From Tardiphaga alba (GTDB taxonomy: Bacteria; Pseudomonadota; Alphaproteobacteria; Rhizobiales; Xanthobacteraceae), in NCBI RefSeq assembly GCF_018279705.1, contig NZ_CP036498.1, forward strand, positions 558,001-622,000: DNA of 64,000 nt, read 5' to 3'. The notes under the pieces are model-generated. The model ran no database searches. It was not told the DNA's origin and worked only from the letters and a program-made list of their open reading frames with translations. Below, in pieces: positions 17,493 to 27,802 of this stretch. Numbering within the stretch: the first letter of the stretch is position 1; every line of letters begins with the position of its first letter. The translations under genes were made by a program, and so were the position numbers.

Positions 17493-18617
17493 ATGGGTCC
17501 GTTTCCGCATGACGCGCCGGCTGCTCAAATTTCGGCCGACAATCCCATGGGCACCGACGGCTTTGAATTCGTCGAATATGCGCATCCGAACCCCGAAGAG
17601 CTGCATGCGCTGTTCAAGTTGATGGGCTACGCGCCCGTGGCACGTCACAAGACCAAGAAGATCACGGTCTATCGCCAGGGCGACATCAACTATCTCGTCA
17701 ATGAGGAGCCGGGCACCCACGGCTTCAATTTCGTCACCGCCCACGGTCCGTGTGCGCCATCCATGGGCTTTCGCGTGGTCGATGCGAAACAGGCTTATGA
17801 GCGTGCCGTCGCGCTCGGTGCGGAACCAGCCGATGCGACTTCCGCGCAGAAGACTCTCGACGTCCCCGCCATCAAGGGCATCGGCGGCAGCCTGCTTTAT
17901 TTCGTCGATCGCTACGGCGCCAAGGGCTCGGCCTATGATCTCGAATTCGACTGGATCGGCGCCAGGAACCCGCGTCCCGCCGGCGCCGGCCTGTTCTATC
18001 TCGATCACCTCACGCACAACGTCCATCGTGGCCGCATGGATGTATGGACCGGCTTCTACGAAAAACTGTTCAACTTCCGCCAGATCCGCTTCTTCGACAT
18101 CGAAGGCCGCGCCTCCGGCCTGTTTTCGCGGGCGCTGACCAGCCCGGACGGCAAGATCCGTATCCCGATCAACGAGGATGCCGGCGACAGCGGGCAGATC
18201 GAGGAATACCTGAACATCTATCGCGGCGAAGGAATCCAGCACATCGCCTGCGGTGTGAAGGACATCCATACGACCATTGAAAAGCTGCGCGCCGACGGGC
18301 TACCCTTCATGCCGTCGCCGCCGGCGACCTATTTCGAGAAGATCGACGCCCGCCTGCCGAAACACGGCGAGGACGTTGCGCGCCTGCAGAGGAACGGCAT
18401 CCTGATCGACGGCGAGGGTGTGGTGAATGGCGGCGAGACCAAAGTGCTGCTGCAGCTCTTCTCGGCCAATGCGATCGGGCCGATCTTCTTCGAATTCATC
18501 CAGCGCAAGGGCGACGACGGATTCGGCGAAGGCAATTTCAAGGCGCTGTTCGAGTCGATTGAGGAAGACCAGATCCGCAGGGGCGTGCTGAGCGTCGCAG
18601 ACAAGACCGCGGCGTAG
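17493..18617 (+). CDS. hppD: 4-hydroxyphenylpyruvate dioxygenase
   Basis: A non-haem iron dioxygenase that converts 4-hydroxyphenylpyruvate to homogentisate, so it supplies the substrate of HmgA. From the ATG at 17493 it has 374 residues; a strong AGGGAGAA Shine-Dalgarno precedes it, while the longer frame from 17388 lies across the regulatory palindrome. It has two vicinal-oxygen-chelate domains. The iron ligands are visible as His in YLDHLTHNVHRGRMD, His in GIQHIACGVKD and Glu in IFFEFIQRKGDDGFGEGNF, the last being the family signature near the C-terminus. It is divergent from the Lrp-type regulator and 740 bases beyond the end of fahA. Confidence 0.97.
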   Translation: MGPFPHDAPAAQISADNPMGTDGFEFVEYAHPNPEELHALFKLMGYAPVARHKTKKITVYRQGDINYLVNEEPGTHGFNFVTAHGPCAPSMGFRVVDAKQAYERAVALGAEPADATSAQKTLDVPAIKGIGGSLLYFVDRYGAKGSAYDLEFDWIGARNPRPAGAGLFYLDHLTHNVHRGRMDVWTGFYEKLFNFRQIRFFDIEGRASGLFSRALTSPDGKIRIPINEDAGDSGQIEEYLNIYRGEGIQHIACGVKDIHTTIEKLRADGLPFMPSPPATYFEKIDARLPKHGEDVARLQRNGILIDGEGVVNGGETKVLLQLFSANAIGPIFFEFIQRKGDDGFGEGNFKALFESIEEDQIRRGVLSVADKTAA

Positions 18618-18629
18618 TCTCTTTCTTTT

Positions 18630-18810
18630 CCCTCCCCCAAGCCGCGAAGCGGCGCAGTGGGGAGGGTGGCCGGCCCACTTGGGCCGGTCGGGTGGGGCCG
18701 CCCCACGTTACATCGGAGTTTGGGGCAAGCACCCCACCCGTCACGATGCTCGCTGAACGCTCGCCTCGTGCCACCCTCCCCGCTGCGCGGCTTCGCCGCT
18801 TGGGGAGGGA
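18630..18810. repeat. Long palindromic repeat, family F
   Basis: An element of about 180 bases with ends CCCTCCCCCAAGCCGCGAAG and CTTCGCCGCTTGGGGAGGG, inner copies GTGGGGAGGGTGG and CCACCCTCCCCGC, and a less structured centre. It lies between convergent hppD and the racemase gene, where a bidirectional end of transcription would be useful. A shorter relative is at 49223-49270. Confidence 0.7.
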
Positions 18811-18829
18811 TAAGAGGCGCGTCTCGCCT

Positions 18830-19912
18830 CTAACCGGCCCACGCCTTTACCGCATCCTCCAGCCCCGCTTTCACCGGCGCTCGCGCCGCTGATGGCGTGC
18901 GCGAGAATCTCGGTGCGGGCCCAGGTTGCGTCGCGCCGTCCTGCTGGATGAAGACCTCGCGTGCCACCATATGCGGATGCTTCGTCGCTTCCGACATGGT
19001 CAACACCGGCGCGAAGCACACATCGGTGCCTTCCATGATCTTGCACCATTCGTCGCGGCTCTTGGTCTTGAACACGGCGACGAGCTTGTCCTTCAGCGCG
19101 GCCCACTGCTTCTGGTCCATCTGCGCATCGAAACAGGCCTCGTCGAGCCCGGCCAGTTCGCGCAGTTGTGCATAGAATTGCGGCTCGATGGAGCCGATGG
19201 AAATGAAGTTGCTGCAGCTGCATTCGTAGACGCCGTAGAAATGCGCGCCGCCATCCAGCATGTTGGCTTCGCGCTCTTCCTTCCAGCGGCCGGCTGCGGT
19301 CATGTCGAAGAACATGGTGATCAGTGAGGCTGCGCCATCGCACATGGCGGCATCCACCACCTGACCCTGGCCGGATTTGCCGGCTTCCAGCATCGCGGCC
19401 AGCATGCCCATCACCAGATACATGGAGCCGCCGCCGAAATCGCCAACGAGGTTGAGCGGCGGCACCGGCTTGTCGGCGCCGCCGATGGCGGCCAGCGCCC
19501 CGGTGATGGAAATGTAGTTGATGTCATGGCCGGCGGCCTGCGCCAGCGGGCCGTCCTGGCCCCAGCCGGTCATGCGGCCATAGACGAGTTTCTTGTTGCG
19601 GCCGAGGACGACATCGGGCCCGAGGCCGAGGCGCTCCATCACGCCGGGACGATAGCCCTCAACCAGCGCATCGGCACTGTCGAGCAGCGACAGCACGCCA
19701 GCGATGGCGGCCTTGTCCTTAAGATCGACTTCGACGATTTTTCGCCCGCGCGCGGCGGCGCCTTTCGGCATCTGCTTCGGCCGCACCAGCGTGATCACCT
19801 CGGCGCCCATGTCGGCGAGCAGCATGCAGGCGAAGGGGCCTGGGCCGATGCCGGCGAATTCGACGATGCGCGTGCCCTTCAGCGGGCCTGAGAGTTTGCT
19901 GGTATCCGTCAC
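18830..19912 (-). CDS. Alpha-methylacyl-CoA racemase-type CoA-transferase family III protein
   Basis: A CaiB/BaiF-fold protein of 360 residues, counting from a GTG at 19912 (VTDTSKLSGPLKGTRIVEFA); no ATG lies close to the conserved N-terminus, so GTG is the best start. GHDINYISITGALAAIG and NLVGDFGGGSMYLVMGMLAA match the His and Asp segments of alpha-methylacyl-CoA racemases, which invert the 2-methyl centre of branched acyl-CoAs and in bacteria act in branched-lipid or sterol breakdown. True CoA-transferases of the family use the Asp in another context, so racemase is favoured. It follows the molybdenum hydroxylase genes after a 169-base gap that contains two clear palindromes and may have its own promoter. 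Confidence 0.85.
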   Translation of the reverse strand: MTDTSKLSGPLKGTRIVEFAGIGPGPFACMLLADMGAEVITLVRPKQMPKGAAARGRKIVEVDLKDKAAIAGVLSLLDSADALVEGYRPGVMERLGLGPDVVLGRNKKLVYGRMTGWGQDGPLAQAAGHDINYISITGALAAIGGADKPVPPLNLVGDFGGGSMYLVMGMLAAMLEAGKSGQGQVVDAAMCDGAASLITMFFDMTAAGRWKEEREANMLDGGAHFYGVYECSCSNFISIGSIEPQFYAQLRELAGLDEACFDAQMDQKQWAALKDKLVAVFKTKSRDEWCKIMEGTDVCFAPVLTMSEATKHPHMVAREVFIQQDGATQPGPAPRFSRTPSAARAPVKAGLEDAVKAWAG

Positions 19913-19933
19913 GTGTGCGTTTCCCGTCTTGAT

Positions 19934-19954
19934 ACGATCTCGAAACGAGATCGT
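19934..19954. promoter_or_regulatory. Perfect palindrome upstream of the racemase gene
   Basis: Arms ACGATCTCG (19934-19942) and CGAGATCGT (19946-19954) around AAA, a perfect 9-base inverted repeat 21 bases upstream of the GTG start of the racemase gene. The size and position suit a TetR- or GntR-type operator. Confidence 0.45.
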
Positions 19955-20039
19955 TGCTTTGGGAAAACAGTGAACGTGACGATTGACGAGAGCAAGACGC
20001 TTTTGGGCGCAATCTTGCATGCGCCCATGTTGCGGCGCT

Positions 20040-20068
20040 GCACAATGCGCGATATCCGCGCATTGTGC
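20040..20068. terminator. 12-bp inverted repeat after the molybdenum hydroxylase operon
   Basis: Arms GCACAATGCGCG (20040-20051) and CGCGCATTGTGC (20057-20068) are perfect reverse complements with a 5-base loop, 13 bases past the stop of the FAD-subunit gene. It could end or process the transcript, but no T-run follows on either strand, so an operator function for the downstream racemase gene is also possible. Confidence 0.4.
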
Positions 20069-20081
20069 GCTCTGTGGAATG

Positions 20082-20882
20082 TTATCCCGCCGCGTCCACC
20101 GCCCTCTGCGCCATCACCTTGATCAGATTGGCGCGATAGGCGGCGGAGCCGTGGATGTCACCCATCAGTCCGTCGGCAGAGATCGACACGCTGTCGAGCG
20201 CGCCTGCAGACCAGTTTGGTTTCAACGCAGCCTCGATCGCCGGCACGCGCATCACGCCATCCTGCGCGGCACCTGTCGCCGCAACCCGGATTTCACCGTC
20301 CTTCATCTGCGCCACGAACACGCCGGTCATGGCGAAGCGTGACGCGGGATGGCGCATCTTGGCGTAGCCAGCCTTGGCGGGGATCGGGAACGAAACCGCC
20401 ATGATGATCTCGCCATCTTCCAGCGCCGTCGTGAACAGGCCCTGGAAAAAGTCTGCCGCGGCGATGCTGCGCTTGTTGGTTTTCACCGTCGCGTTGAGAG
20501 CGAGCACCGCGGCCGGATAGTCGGCGGCCGGATCGTTGTTGGCGAGCGAGCCGCCGATGGTGCCGCGATAGCGCACGGCGGGGTCGCCGAGCACTTCGGT
20601 CAAATGCACGATCGCTGGGATCGCCTTCTTCGCCTCGGCGCTTTGCGTGATGTCGTAATAGGTCGTTGCTGCCTTGATGATCAGTGCGTCGGACGTGACC
20701 TCGATGCCGATCAGATCCTTGATTTTTGCGATGTCGATGACATCGGATGGGCCGGCGAGACGCTGCTTCATGACGGGCAGTAGCGTATGGCCGCCAGCGA
20801 GGCACTTCGCTTCGGGGTGCTTCGACAGCAGTGCTGCGGCTTCATCGACGGTGGCGGCGCGGTGATAGGTGGTCTCGTACAT
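20082..20882 (-). CDS. Molybdenum hydroxylase FAD-binding subunit (CoxM/CutM-like)
   Basis: The medium, FAD-binding subunit of a three-part molybdenum hydroxylase of the xanthine dehydrogenase family, 266 residues. The FAD-binding motifs are AGGHTLLPVMKQRLAGP near residue 30 and TIGGSLANNDPAADYPAAV near residue 105, followed by the CO dehydrogenase flavoprotein C-terminal domain. The ATG at 20882 is 10 bases after the stop of the large subunit; the longer frame from 20990 would overlap that gene. It passes electrons from the 2Fe-2S subunit to FAD. Confidence 0.92.
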   Translation of the reverse strand: MYETTYHRAATVDEAAALLSKHPEAKCLAGGHTLLPVMKQRLAGPSDVIDIAKIKDLIGIEVTSDALIIKAATTYYDITQSAEAKKAIPAIVHLTEVLGDPAVRYRGTIGGSLANNDPAADYPAAVLALNATVKTNKRSIAAADFFQGLFTTALEDGEIIMAVSFPIPAKAGYAKMRHPASRFAMTGVFVAQMKDGEIRVAATGAAQDGVMRVPAIEAALKPNWSAGALDSVSISADGLMGDIHGSAAYRANLIKVMAQRAVDAAG

Positions 20883-20892
20883 GGTCGCCTCC

Positions 20893-23247
20893 TTACTCTG
20901 CTGCCTGTTGCAACTGCAGCGCTTCCCATACGCGGCCGGGTGTGGCCGGCATTTCGAGTTTGTTGTGGCCGAGCGCGTCGGTGATCGCATTGATCACCGC
21001 GGGCGATGATCCGATCGCGCCGGCTTCACCGCAGCCCTTGATGCCGAGCGGATTGCCGGGGCAAAGCGTGATCGAATGCGAGATCTTGAAGGAGGGCACG
21101 TCATCTGCACGCGGCATGGCGTAGTCCATGAAGGATGCTGTTACCGGCTGGCCGTTGTCGTCATAGACGGCGGCTTCCAGCATGGCCTGGCCGATACCCT
21201 GGGCGAGACCGCCATGCACCTGGCCTTCGACGATCATCGGATTGATGAGGCGGCCGAAGTCGTCCACGGCGACAAAGTCGATAATGTCAGTCTTGCCGGT
21301 GCCGGGATCGATCTCGACCTCGCAGATGTAAGTGCCTGCGGGGAAGGTGAAGTTGGTGGGATCGTAGAAGGCACTTTCCTTTAAACCGGGCTCCATGCCG
21401 TCGGGCAGGTTGTGCGCGGTGTAGGCGGCGAGCGCGACCATCGGCAGCGCGATGGACTTGTCGGTGCCGGCCACCTTGAACTCGCCATTCTCGATGACGA
21501 TGTCGCCTTCGGAGGCCTCTAACTGATGCGCGGCGATCTTCTTCGCTTTGGCTTCCATCTTCTCCATCGCCTTAAAGATCGCGCTCATGCCAACGGCGCC
21601 GGAGCGTGAGCCATAGGTGCCCATGCCGAACTGCACCTTGTCGGTGTCGCCATGGACGATGGAGACCTGATCAATGGAGATGCCGAGACGATCCGCGACG
21701 AGCTGCGCGAAGGTCGTCTCATGGCCCTGGCCGTGGCTATGCGAGCCCGTGAGGATCTCGATGGTGCCGACGGGATTGACGCGCACCTCCGCGGATTCCC
21801 ACAGGCCGACGCCGGCGCCGAGCGAGCCGACAGCTTTTGACGGCGCGATGCCGCAGGCCTCGATGTAGCAGGAGAAGCCGAGGCCACGCAGCTTGCCGGC
21901 GGCTTTCGACTTCGCCTTGCGGGCCGGGAAGCCCTTGTAGTCGATGGCTTCGAGTGCCTTGTCCAGCGCGGCACCGAAATCGCCAATGTCATAGGCCATG
22001 ATGACGGGCGTCTGATGCGGGAACTGGGTGATGAAGTTCGTGCGTCGCAGCTCGGCGGGATCGACCTTCAACTCACGCGCCGATGTTTCCATCAGACGTT
22101 CGAGCAGGTAGCTCGCTTCGGGGCGGCCGGCGCCGCGATAGGCATCCACCGGCGTGGTGTTGGTATAGACGCCCATCACTTCCGCATAGATGGCGGGAAT
22201 GTTGTATTGGCCCGATAGCAGCGTGGCGTAGAGATAGGTCGGCACCGATGATGAGAACAGCGACATATAGGCGCCGAAATTCGCGTGGGTCTTCACCCGC
22301 AGGCCAAGAATCTTGTTGTTGGCATCGAAGGCCATTTCGGCATGCGACATGTGATCGCGACCATGGGCGTCAGTGAGGAAGGCCTCCGAGCGATCACCGG
22401 TCCATTTCACCGGGCGGCCAGTCTTCTTCGAGGCCCACAGCGCCACCATCTCTTCGGGATAGATGAAGATTTTTGAGCCGAAGCCACCGCCGACATCGGG
22501 GGCGATGACGCGCAGCTTGTGCTCCTGCGCGACATTGTAGAAGGCGGAAAGAACGAGCCGCGCTACATGCGGGTTCTGCGATGTGGTGTAGAGCGTGAAA
22601 TGTTCTTCGGCCTCGTCATATTCGGCGACCGCCGCACGCGGCTCCATCGCATTGGGGACGAGACGGTTGTTGGTCAGCTCCAGCGAGACGACATTCGCCG
22701 CCTTGGCGAAGGCATCATTGGTCGCCTTTTCGTCGCCGATCGACCAGTCATAGACCACATTGCCTGGCGCTTCAGGATGCAGCTGCGGCGCGCCTTGCGC
22801 GATGGCGGCCTTCATGTTGCTGACGGCGGGGAGTTCTTCATATTCGACGACGACGGCTTCCGCTGCGTCCTTCGCTTGGTTCTTGGTCTCGGCGATGACC
22901 ACGGCGACGGCCTGCCCGACAAAGCGCACGGTGTCCGGCGCCATCGCTGGCCACGCTCCCATCTTCATGGGCGAGCCGTCCTTCGAGGTGATGGCCCAGC
23001 CGCAGATGAGATTGCCGATCTTGTCGTCGACGAGCTGCTGGCCGGTGAGCACGTCCACGACGCCCGGCATGTCTTTCGCCGCGGATGCGTCGATGCTCTT
23101 CACTTTCGCATGCGCGTGGGGGCTGCGGATGAAATGGGCGTGGGTCAGTCCGACGACCTTGACGTCGTCCACATAGCGACCGCGGCCTGTGATAAATCGC
23201 TTGTCTTCCTTGCGCGCAACGCGTGCGCCGATGCCTTCAACGCCCAT
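20893..23247 (-). CDS. Molybdenum hydroxylase large (molybdopterin-cytosine dinucleotide) subunit, form II
   Basis: The 784-residue catalytic subunit, a xanthine dehydrogenase-family protein. It has the N-terminal ARVARKEDKRFITGRGRYVD segment, the cofactor loop GGGFGSK, the active-site loop DAYRGAGRPEASYLLE, and a conserved C-terminus with GQVHGGLAQGIGQ and GIKGCGEAGAIGSSPAVINA, which includes the catalytic Glu. True (form I) CO dehydrogenases carry AYxCSFR; this AYRGAGR is form II, so it should not be called a CO dehydrogenase. The substrate is unknown. Gene order small-large-medium, all leftward. Confidence 0.93.
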   Translation of the reverse strand: MGVEGIGARVARKEDKRFITGRGRYVDDVKVVGLTHAHFIRSPHAHAKVKSIDASAAKDMPGVVDVLTGQQLVDDKIGNLICGWAITSKDGSPMKMGAWPAMAPDTVRFVGQAVAVVIAETKNQAKDAAEAVVVEYEELPAVSNMKAAIAQGAPQLHPEAPGNVVYDWSIGDEKATNDAFAKAANVVSLELTNNRLVPNAMEPRAAVAEYDEAEEHFTLYTTSQNPHVARLVLSAFYNVAQEHKLRVIAPDVGGGFGSKIFIYPEEMVALWASKKTGRPVKWTGDRSEAFLTDAHGRDHMSHAEMAFDANNKILGLRVKTHANFGAYMSLFSSSVPTYLYATLLSGQYNIPAIYAEVMGVYTNTTPVDAYRGAGRPEASYLLERLMETSARELKVDPAELRRTNFITQFPHQTPVIMAYDIGDFGAALDKALEAIDYKGFPARKAKSKAAGKLRGLGFSCYIEACGIAPSKAVGSLGAGVGLWESAEVRVNPVGTIEILTGSHSHGQGHETTFAQLVADRLGISIDQVSIVHGDTDKVQFGMGTYGSRSGAVGMSAIFKAMEKMEAKAKKIAAHQLEASEGDIVIENGEFKVAGTDKSIALPMVALAAYTAHNLPDGMEPGLKESAFYDPTNFTFPAGTYICEVEIDPGTGKTDIIDFVAVDDFGRLINPMIVEGQVHGGLAQGIGQAMLEAAVYDDNGQPVTASFMDYAMPRADDVPSFKISHSITLCPGNPLGIKGCGEAGAIGSSPAVINAITDALGHNKLEMPATPGRVWEALQLQQAAE

Positions 23248-23337
23248 CCTGTGGGTCCTCTCCCTGCCGGAGTTATTGATTGTCCGCGGCTTTCACCAAA
23301 GCGCGCGGTCGGCTCGTTCAATTCAAGTCACAACGGC

Positions 23338-23823
<486 letters not shown>

Positions 23824-23910
23824 GTGCAGACCTCCCGATGATTTTTAATTGGTCTAATTAGAAGCGGGGGTGTGCGAGTTTGCAACTAGGAATTTGGTGG
23901 GGTGTTTCTT

Positions 23911-23999
23911 GTAGCCCGGATGGAGCGCAGCGTAATCCGGGGACCGGAGATATGCGGGACGTCTGATTCCCGGATTGCGCTGCGCTCCATCCGGGCTAC
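23911..23999. repeat. Double-hairpin palindromic repeat, family C (copy 1)
   Basis: An 89-base element between two divergent genes. It starts GTAGCCCGGAT and ends ATCCGGGCTAC. Each half is itself a hairpin: left CCCGGAT/ATCCGGG and right CCCGGAT/ATCCGGG with 13-base loops; both halves also pair with one another. Copies 2 and 3 are at 60177-60264 and 62790-62877. Confidence 0.85.
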
Positions 24000-24121
24000 G
24001 CACGCGTCCCCCTCCTGCAAATTTGTGCCTTCAACTTCTTCCCCGGCGATGCTCTATTCCGCCCGAACATGCCGCAAGCCATTGGCGGCCATAACAATTC
24101 CGTATCAAGGAGTTTTCGGGA

Positions 24122-24793
24122 GTGATCGACAAGCGCGTAGCCAGCCTGGCCGATGCCGTGGCTGGGGTGAAGGACGGGGCGACCGTTCTGGTGGCCGGAT
24201 TCGGCACCGTCGGCATTGCCGATGATCTTCTGGAGGCGCTGCACGAACAGGGCGCGACCAATCTCACCATCGTTCACAACAATGCCGGCAATGGCGATGT
24301 GGGCCTGGCTCGGCTGATCAATTCCGGCCGTGTCACCAAGGTGATCTGCTCCTATCCGCGCTCCGGCGATTACAGCGCGTTCCTCAACGCCTATCGCAAC
24401 AAGACGCTCGAACTCGAACTGGTGCCGCAGGGCATCATCAGCGAGCGCATGCATGCCCACGCTGCCGGTCTCGGCGGCTTCTTCTCGCCGGTGACCGCGC
24501 ACACAAAACTTGCCGAGGGCAAGGAGACCCGCGAGATCAACGGCGTGCTGCATGTGTTCGAGAAGCCGTTGAAGGGCGATGTCGCCTTGCTGCGCGCCAT
24601 GAAGGCGGATCGCTGGGGCAATCTCGTCTACAATCAGTCGGCGCGTAACTTCAATCCGATCATGGCCATGGCCGCCGATCTCAGCATCGTCCAGGTGGAC
24701 GAGATGGTCGAACTCGGCAGCATGGATCCGGAAGCCGTGGTGACACCCAGCATTTTCATCGATCGCATCGTAGTCGTAGGAGCCAAAGCATGA
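24122..24793 (+). CDS. pcaI: 3-oxoacid (3-oxoadipate) CoA-transferase subunit A
   Basis: The alpha subunit of a family I CoA-transferase, 223 residues. It starts with GTG at 24122, behind the Shine-Dalgarno AAGGAG. The motif VLVAGFGTVGIADDLLEALH is the CoA-binding SCOT-A signature. The partner gene follows with an ATGA overlap. Members act on 3-oxoadipate (PcaIJ, beta-ketoadipate pathway) or acetoacetate (ScoAB/AtoDA). No other pca gene is present; acetoacetate released by fumarylacetoacetase nearby would also be a sensible substrate, so the symbol is tentative. Confidence 0.88.
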   Translation: MIDKRVASLADAVAGVKDGATVLVAGFGTVGIADDLLEALHEQGATNLTIVHNNAGNGDVGLARLINSGRVTKVICSYPRSGDYSAFLNAYRNKTLELELVPQGIISERMHAHAAGLGGFFSPVTAHTKLAEGKETREINGVLHVFEKPLKGDVALLRAMKADRWGNLVYNQSARNFNPIMAMAADLSIVQVDEMVELGSMDPEAVVTPSIFIDRIVVVGAKA

Positions 24794-25476
24794 CGACTTA
24801 CAAGCCGCTGAACCGTGACCAAATGGCCTGGCGCGCCGCGCAGGATCTGCAGGAGGGCGCTTACGTCAATCTCGGCATCGGCATGCCCACGCGTGCGGCG
24901 AGCTATGTGCCTGACGGTCGCGAGGTGATCTTCCACAGCGAGAACGGCATTTTGGGCCTTGGCCCGAAGCCGGAGCCAGGCACGGAAGACGAAAACCTGA
25001 TCGATGCGGGCAAGAACTACACGACCCTGATCAAGGGCGGCGTGTTCATGCATCATGCCGATGCCTTCCTGATGATCCGCGGCAAGCATCTGGACGTTAG
25101 CCTGCTCGGTGCATTCGAGGTCTCCGAGCAGGGCGATCTCGCCAACTGGACCACGGAAGATCCGAGCTTCCCGCCCGGTGTCGGCGGCGCCATGGATCTC
25201 GCGGTGGGCGCCAAGGAAATCCGGGTGATCATGGATCACACCGACAAGTCGGGTCAGCCGCGCATTCTCAACAAGTGCCGCCTGCCGCTGACGGCGCCGG
25301 GTTGCGTCAAGCGCATCTACACCAATCTGGCGGTGATCGATGTCACCGAGCAGGGCTTGTTCGTGCGCGAGATGGTGGAGGGCATGACGCTGGAAAAGCT
25401 GCAGGAACTCACCGAGCCGAAGCTGCAACTGGCGAATAACTGGCAGGCGCTCAGCCCCCCGGCGATCGCGGCGTGA
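24790..25476 (+). CDS. pcaJ: 3-oxoacid (3-oxoadipate) CoA-transferase subunit B
   Basis: The beta subunit, 228 residues, carrying the catalytic Glu in the motif SENGILGLGP near residue 55, which forms the glutamyl-CoA intermediate. YVNLGIGMPTRAASYVP and GGAMDLAVGAKEIRVIMDHT are typical family blocks. Its ATG overlaps the stop of subunit A (ATGA at 24790-24793), so the two are translationally coupled. The same ambiguity between 3-oxoadipate and acetoacetate applies. Confidence 0.88.
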   Translation: MTTYKPLNRDQMAWRAAQDLQEGAYVNLGIGMPTRAASYVPDGREVIFHSENGILGLGPKPEPGTEDENLIDAGKNYTTLIKGGVFMHHADAFLMIRGKHLDVSLLGAFEVSEQGDLANWTTEDPSFPPGVGGAMDLAVGAKEIRVIMDHTDKSGQPRILNKCRLPLTAPGCVKRIYTNLAVIDVTEQGLFVREMVEGMTLEKLQELTEPKLQLANNWQALSPPAIAA

Positions 25477-25483
25477 AAATGTA

Positions 25484-25598
25484 GGGTGGGCAAAGGCGCC
25501 CTTGCGCCGTGCCCACCTTCACCTGCCGTGCACTTGAAGGTGGGCACGCTTCCGCCGTCGCTCTTCGAGCTATGGCGGACAAGCCGCTTTGCCCACCC
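25484..25598. repeat. Palindromic repeat, family D
   Basis: An element of about 115 bases downstream of the CoA-transferase genes with terminal arms GGGTGGGCAAAG and CTTTGCCCACCC and inner CGTGCCCACCTTCA / TGAAGGTGGGCACG. It is a single copy in this window; similar GTAGGGTGGGC elements are common in the Bradyrhizobium group. Confidence 0.75.
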
Positions 25599-25750
25599 GA
25601 CACGCCCCGTCCGCCTGCCGCACAACTTCCAAGGCTCCCGGTAACCGTTTACTCGCTCTTAGTTTCTCTGCCGTAGCTTTAGGCACTCACTCCAGGTGCG
25701 GGCTGCGCCGGGAGATGAGGTGTTGGGAGTGAGAAACGGGGGGCCCCAAA

Positions 25751-27796
25751 GTGGCAACGACGACGCTTGTCCGGAAAAAACCGGCTTTCTTGAAACTGCC
25801 TACCCTCAGGTTCCGCGCCAAGGTGACGCTCGGCTTCGCCGCGGTGCTTCTGATCTCCGCCGTCAGCATGGCGCTCGCCTATATCGGCTTCGAGCGCATC
25901 GCTAATGGTGTCGTCTCCTATCGCACCACCGTCGCGGAATCGGGCCTCGCCCGTAATATCGACCGCGAACTGACCTCCTATCAGGCGCTTTCACGCTACT
26001 ACGTGCTGACCAGCTCCGAGGCTGACGCGAAGGCTGCCAAGACCGCGGAAGCGGCGCTCAAGGATGCGATCGACCAGTCGATGAAAGCTGCGACGGACTC
26101 GGTGCGCCTCGACAAGATCACGCGCCTGGCGCGCGAGTTCACGACGTTCACCAAGATCTTTGCAGATATTCTCACAGTGAAGAGCGAGAACGACCAGATC
26201 GCCGCCAATCAGCTCTCGCGCACCAGCCTGATGCTGCGCAACAAGATCGATGATCTCGGTGACACCGCCATCATGGCCGGCATGGCGTCGGTGCAGGATC
26301 AGGTGAAGGAAATCACCACCCAGTTCATCACCGCGACCTCACTGGTGAACACCTATATCGGCAAGGCCGAGGACAAGACCTCGAATGCCGCGTCGGCACG
26401 CATCAAGTTCCTGCAGAACCAGTTCGCGACCGTCTATGCCAATGACGACAAGATCAACAGCAAGCTGAAAGAGATCGTCGCCGACACCAAGATTTATGCG
26501 GAGGCCTTCACCAAGTTCGTCGAGAACACCAAGAAGGTGGATGGTCTCGCCAAGGAGATGTCGGAGTCGGCTGCGGCAATCACCAAGCTTTCGAGCGAGA
26601 TGAAGGCCGACATGCTGTCCGAGCAGCATCGCATGGAGACCGAATCCGACAAGACCGTCACCGACACCAAGCAGCTGGTGATGATCTTGGGCTTCGGTGG
26701 CTTCGTGATCGGCGCCATCCTCGCGATGTTGCTTGGTCGCAGCATTGCCAAGCCGATGACTGAAATGTGCGCCGCAATGCGTAAGCTCGCGGCCGGCGAT
26801 TTTGACGTGGTGCTGCCGGGCCTCGGCCGCCGCGACGAACTCGGCGACATGGCTTCCGCTGTGGAAGAATTCAAGGTCCAGGCTATCGCCAAGGCCGAAC
26901 GCGATGCTGCAGCACAGGAAGAACAGAACCGTGCGGCCGACCAGCTGCGTCGCGGCGAATTGATCCGCTTCGCAGATCAGTTCGAGTCCGCCGTCGGCTC
27001 CATCGTGTCGAGCGTGTCGGTGTCATCCGGTGAACTCGAAGCCGCAGCCAACACGCTCACGCGCACTGCAGAGACCACCGAGCAACTGTCCGGCCAGGCC
27101 GCGGCGACCTCGGATGAAGCGTCGTCCAACATGCAGTCGGTGGCCACGGCGACGGAAGAACTGTCGCTCTCGGTCAACGAGATCGGCCGTCAGGTGCAGA
27201 CGTCCAGCCGCATCGCCGACTCCGCTGTGGATCAGGCACGCCAGACGGACGCCCGTATCGGCGAACTGTCGCGTGCTGCCCAGCGCATCGGCGATGTCGT
27301 CGATCTCATCACGGCTATTGCCGAACAGACCAACCTGCTGGCGCTCAACGCGACCATCGAGGCTGCCCGCGCAGGTGATGCCGGCCGTGGCTTTGCGGTC
27401 GTTGCGTCGGAAGTGAAGTCGCTGGCTAGCCAGACCGCAAAGGCGACCGAGGAAATCTCGACGCAGATCGCCGGCATGCAGAGCGCGACGCAAGAGTCGG
27501 TGGCGGCGATCAAACAGATCGGTAATACCATCGGTGAGATCTCAGGCATTGCGTCCGAGATCGCCAGCGCAGTGGAACAGCAGGGTGCGGCCACGCGCGA
27601 AATCGCGCAGAACGTCCAGCGCGTCGCTCATGGCACGCAGCAGGTTGCCGGCAACATCACGGAAGTGAACCGTGGTGCATCGGAGACCGGTGCGGCGTCG
27701 GGGCAGGTGTTGAACTCGGCGCAGACGCTGTCTGCGGAAAGCACCCGCTTGCGCGCCGAACTCGATCGCTTCATGGAAAATATAAGGGCGGCGTAA
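25751..27796 (+). CDS. Methyl-accepting chemotaxis protein
   Basis: A 681-residue transmembrane chemoreceptor. TM1 lies at about residues 25-46, a long helical periplasmic sensor region at about 47-305, TM2 at about 308-328 ([20 protein letters not shown]), then HAMP (about 329-382) and the cytoplasmic signalling domain. The conserved hairpin tip is [20 protein letters not shown], followed by [17 protein letters not shown]. The sensor part is a helical-bundle type without PAS/Cache hallmarks. Translation appears to start at a GTG (25751); no upstream ATG is in frame. No other che gene is nearby, so it is an orphan receptor. Confidence 0.95.
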   Translation: MATTTLVRKKPAFLKLPTLRFRAKVTLGFAAVLLISAVSMALAYIGFERIANGVVSYRTTVAESGLARNIDRELTSYQALSRYYVLTSSEADAKAAKTAEAALKDAIDQSMKAATDSVRLDKITRLAREFTTFTKIFADILTVKSENDQIAANQLSRTSLMLRNKIDDLGDTAIMAGMASVQDQVKEITTQFITATSLVNTYIGKAEDKTSNAASARIKFLQNQFATVYANDDKINSKLKEIVADTKIYAEAFTKFVENTKKVDGLAKEMSESAAAITKLSSEMKADMLSEQHRMETESDKTVTDTKQLVMILGFGGFVIGAILAMLLGRSIAKPMTEMCAAMRKLAAGDFDVVLPGLGRRDELGDMASAVEEFKVQAIAKAERDAAAQEEQNRAADQLRRGELIRFADQFESAVGSIVSSVSVSSGELEAAANTLTRTAETTEQLSGQAAATSDEASSNMQSVATATEELSLSVNEIGRQVQTSSRIADSAVDQARQTDARIGELSRAAQRIGDVVDLITAIAEQTNLLALNATIEAARAGDAGRGFAVVASEVKSLASQTAKATEEISTQIAGMQSATQESVAAIKQIGNTIGEISGIASEIASAVEQQGAATREIAQNVQRVAHGTQQVAGNITEVNRGASETGAASGQVLNSAQTLSAESTRLRAELDRFMENIRAA

Positions 27797-27802
27797 ACAC
27801 AG

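Noticed and set aside
18741..19343. A 200-codon minus-strand frame over the 3' part of the racemase gene
   Set aside because: It is in the wrong frame relative to the conserved racemase motifs and crosses the family F repeat.
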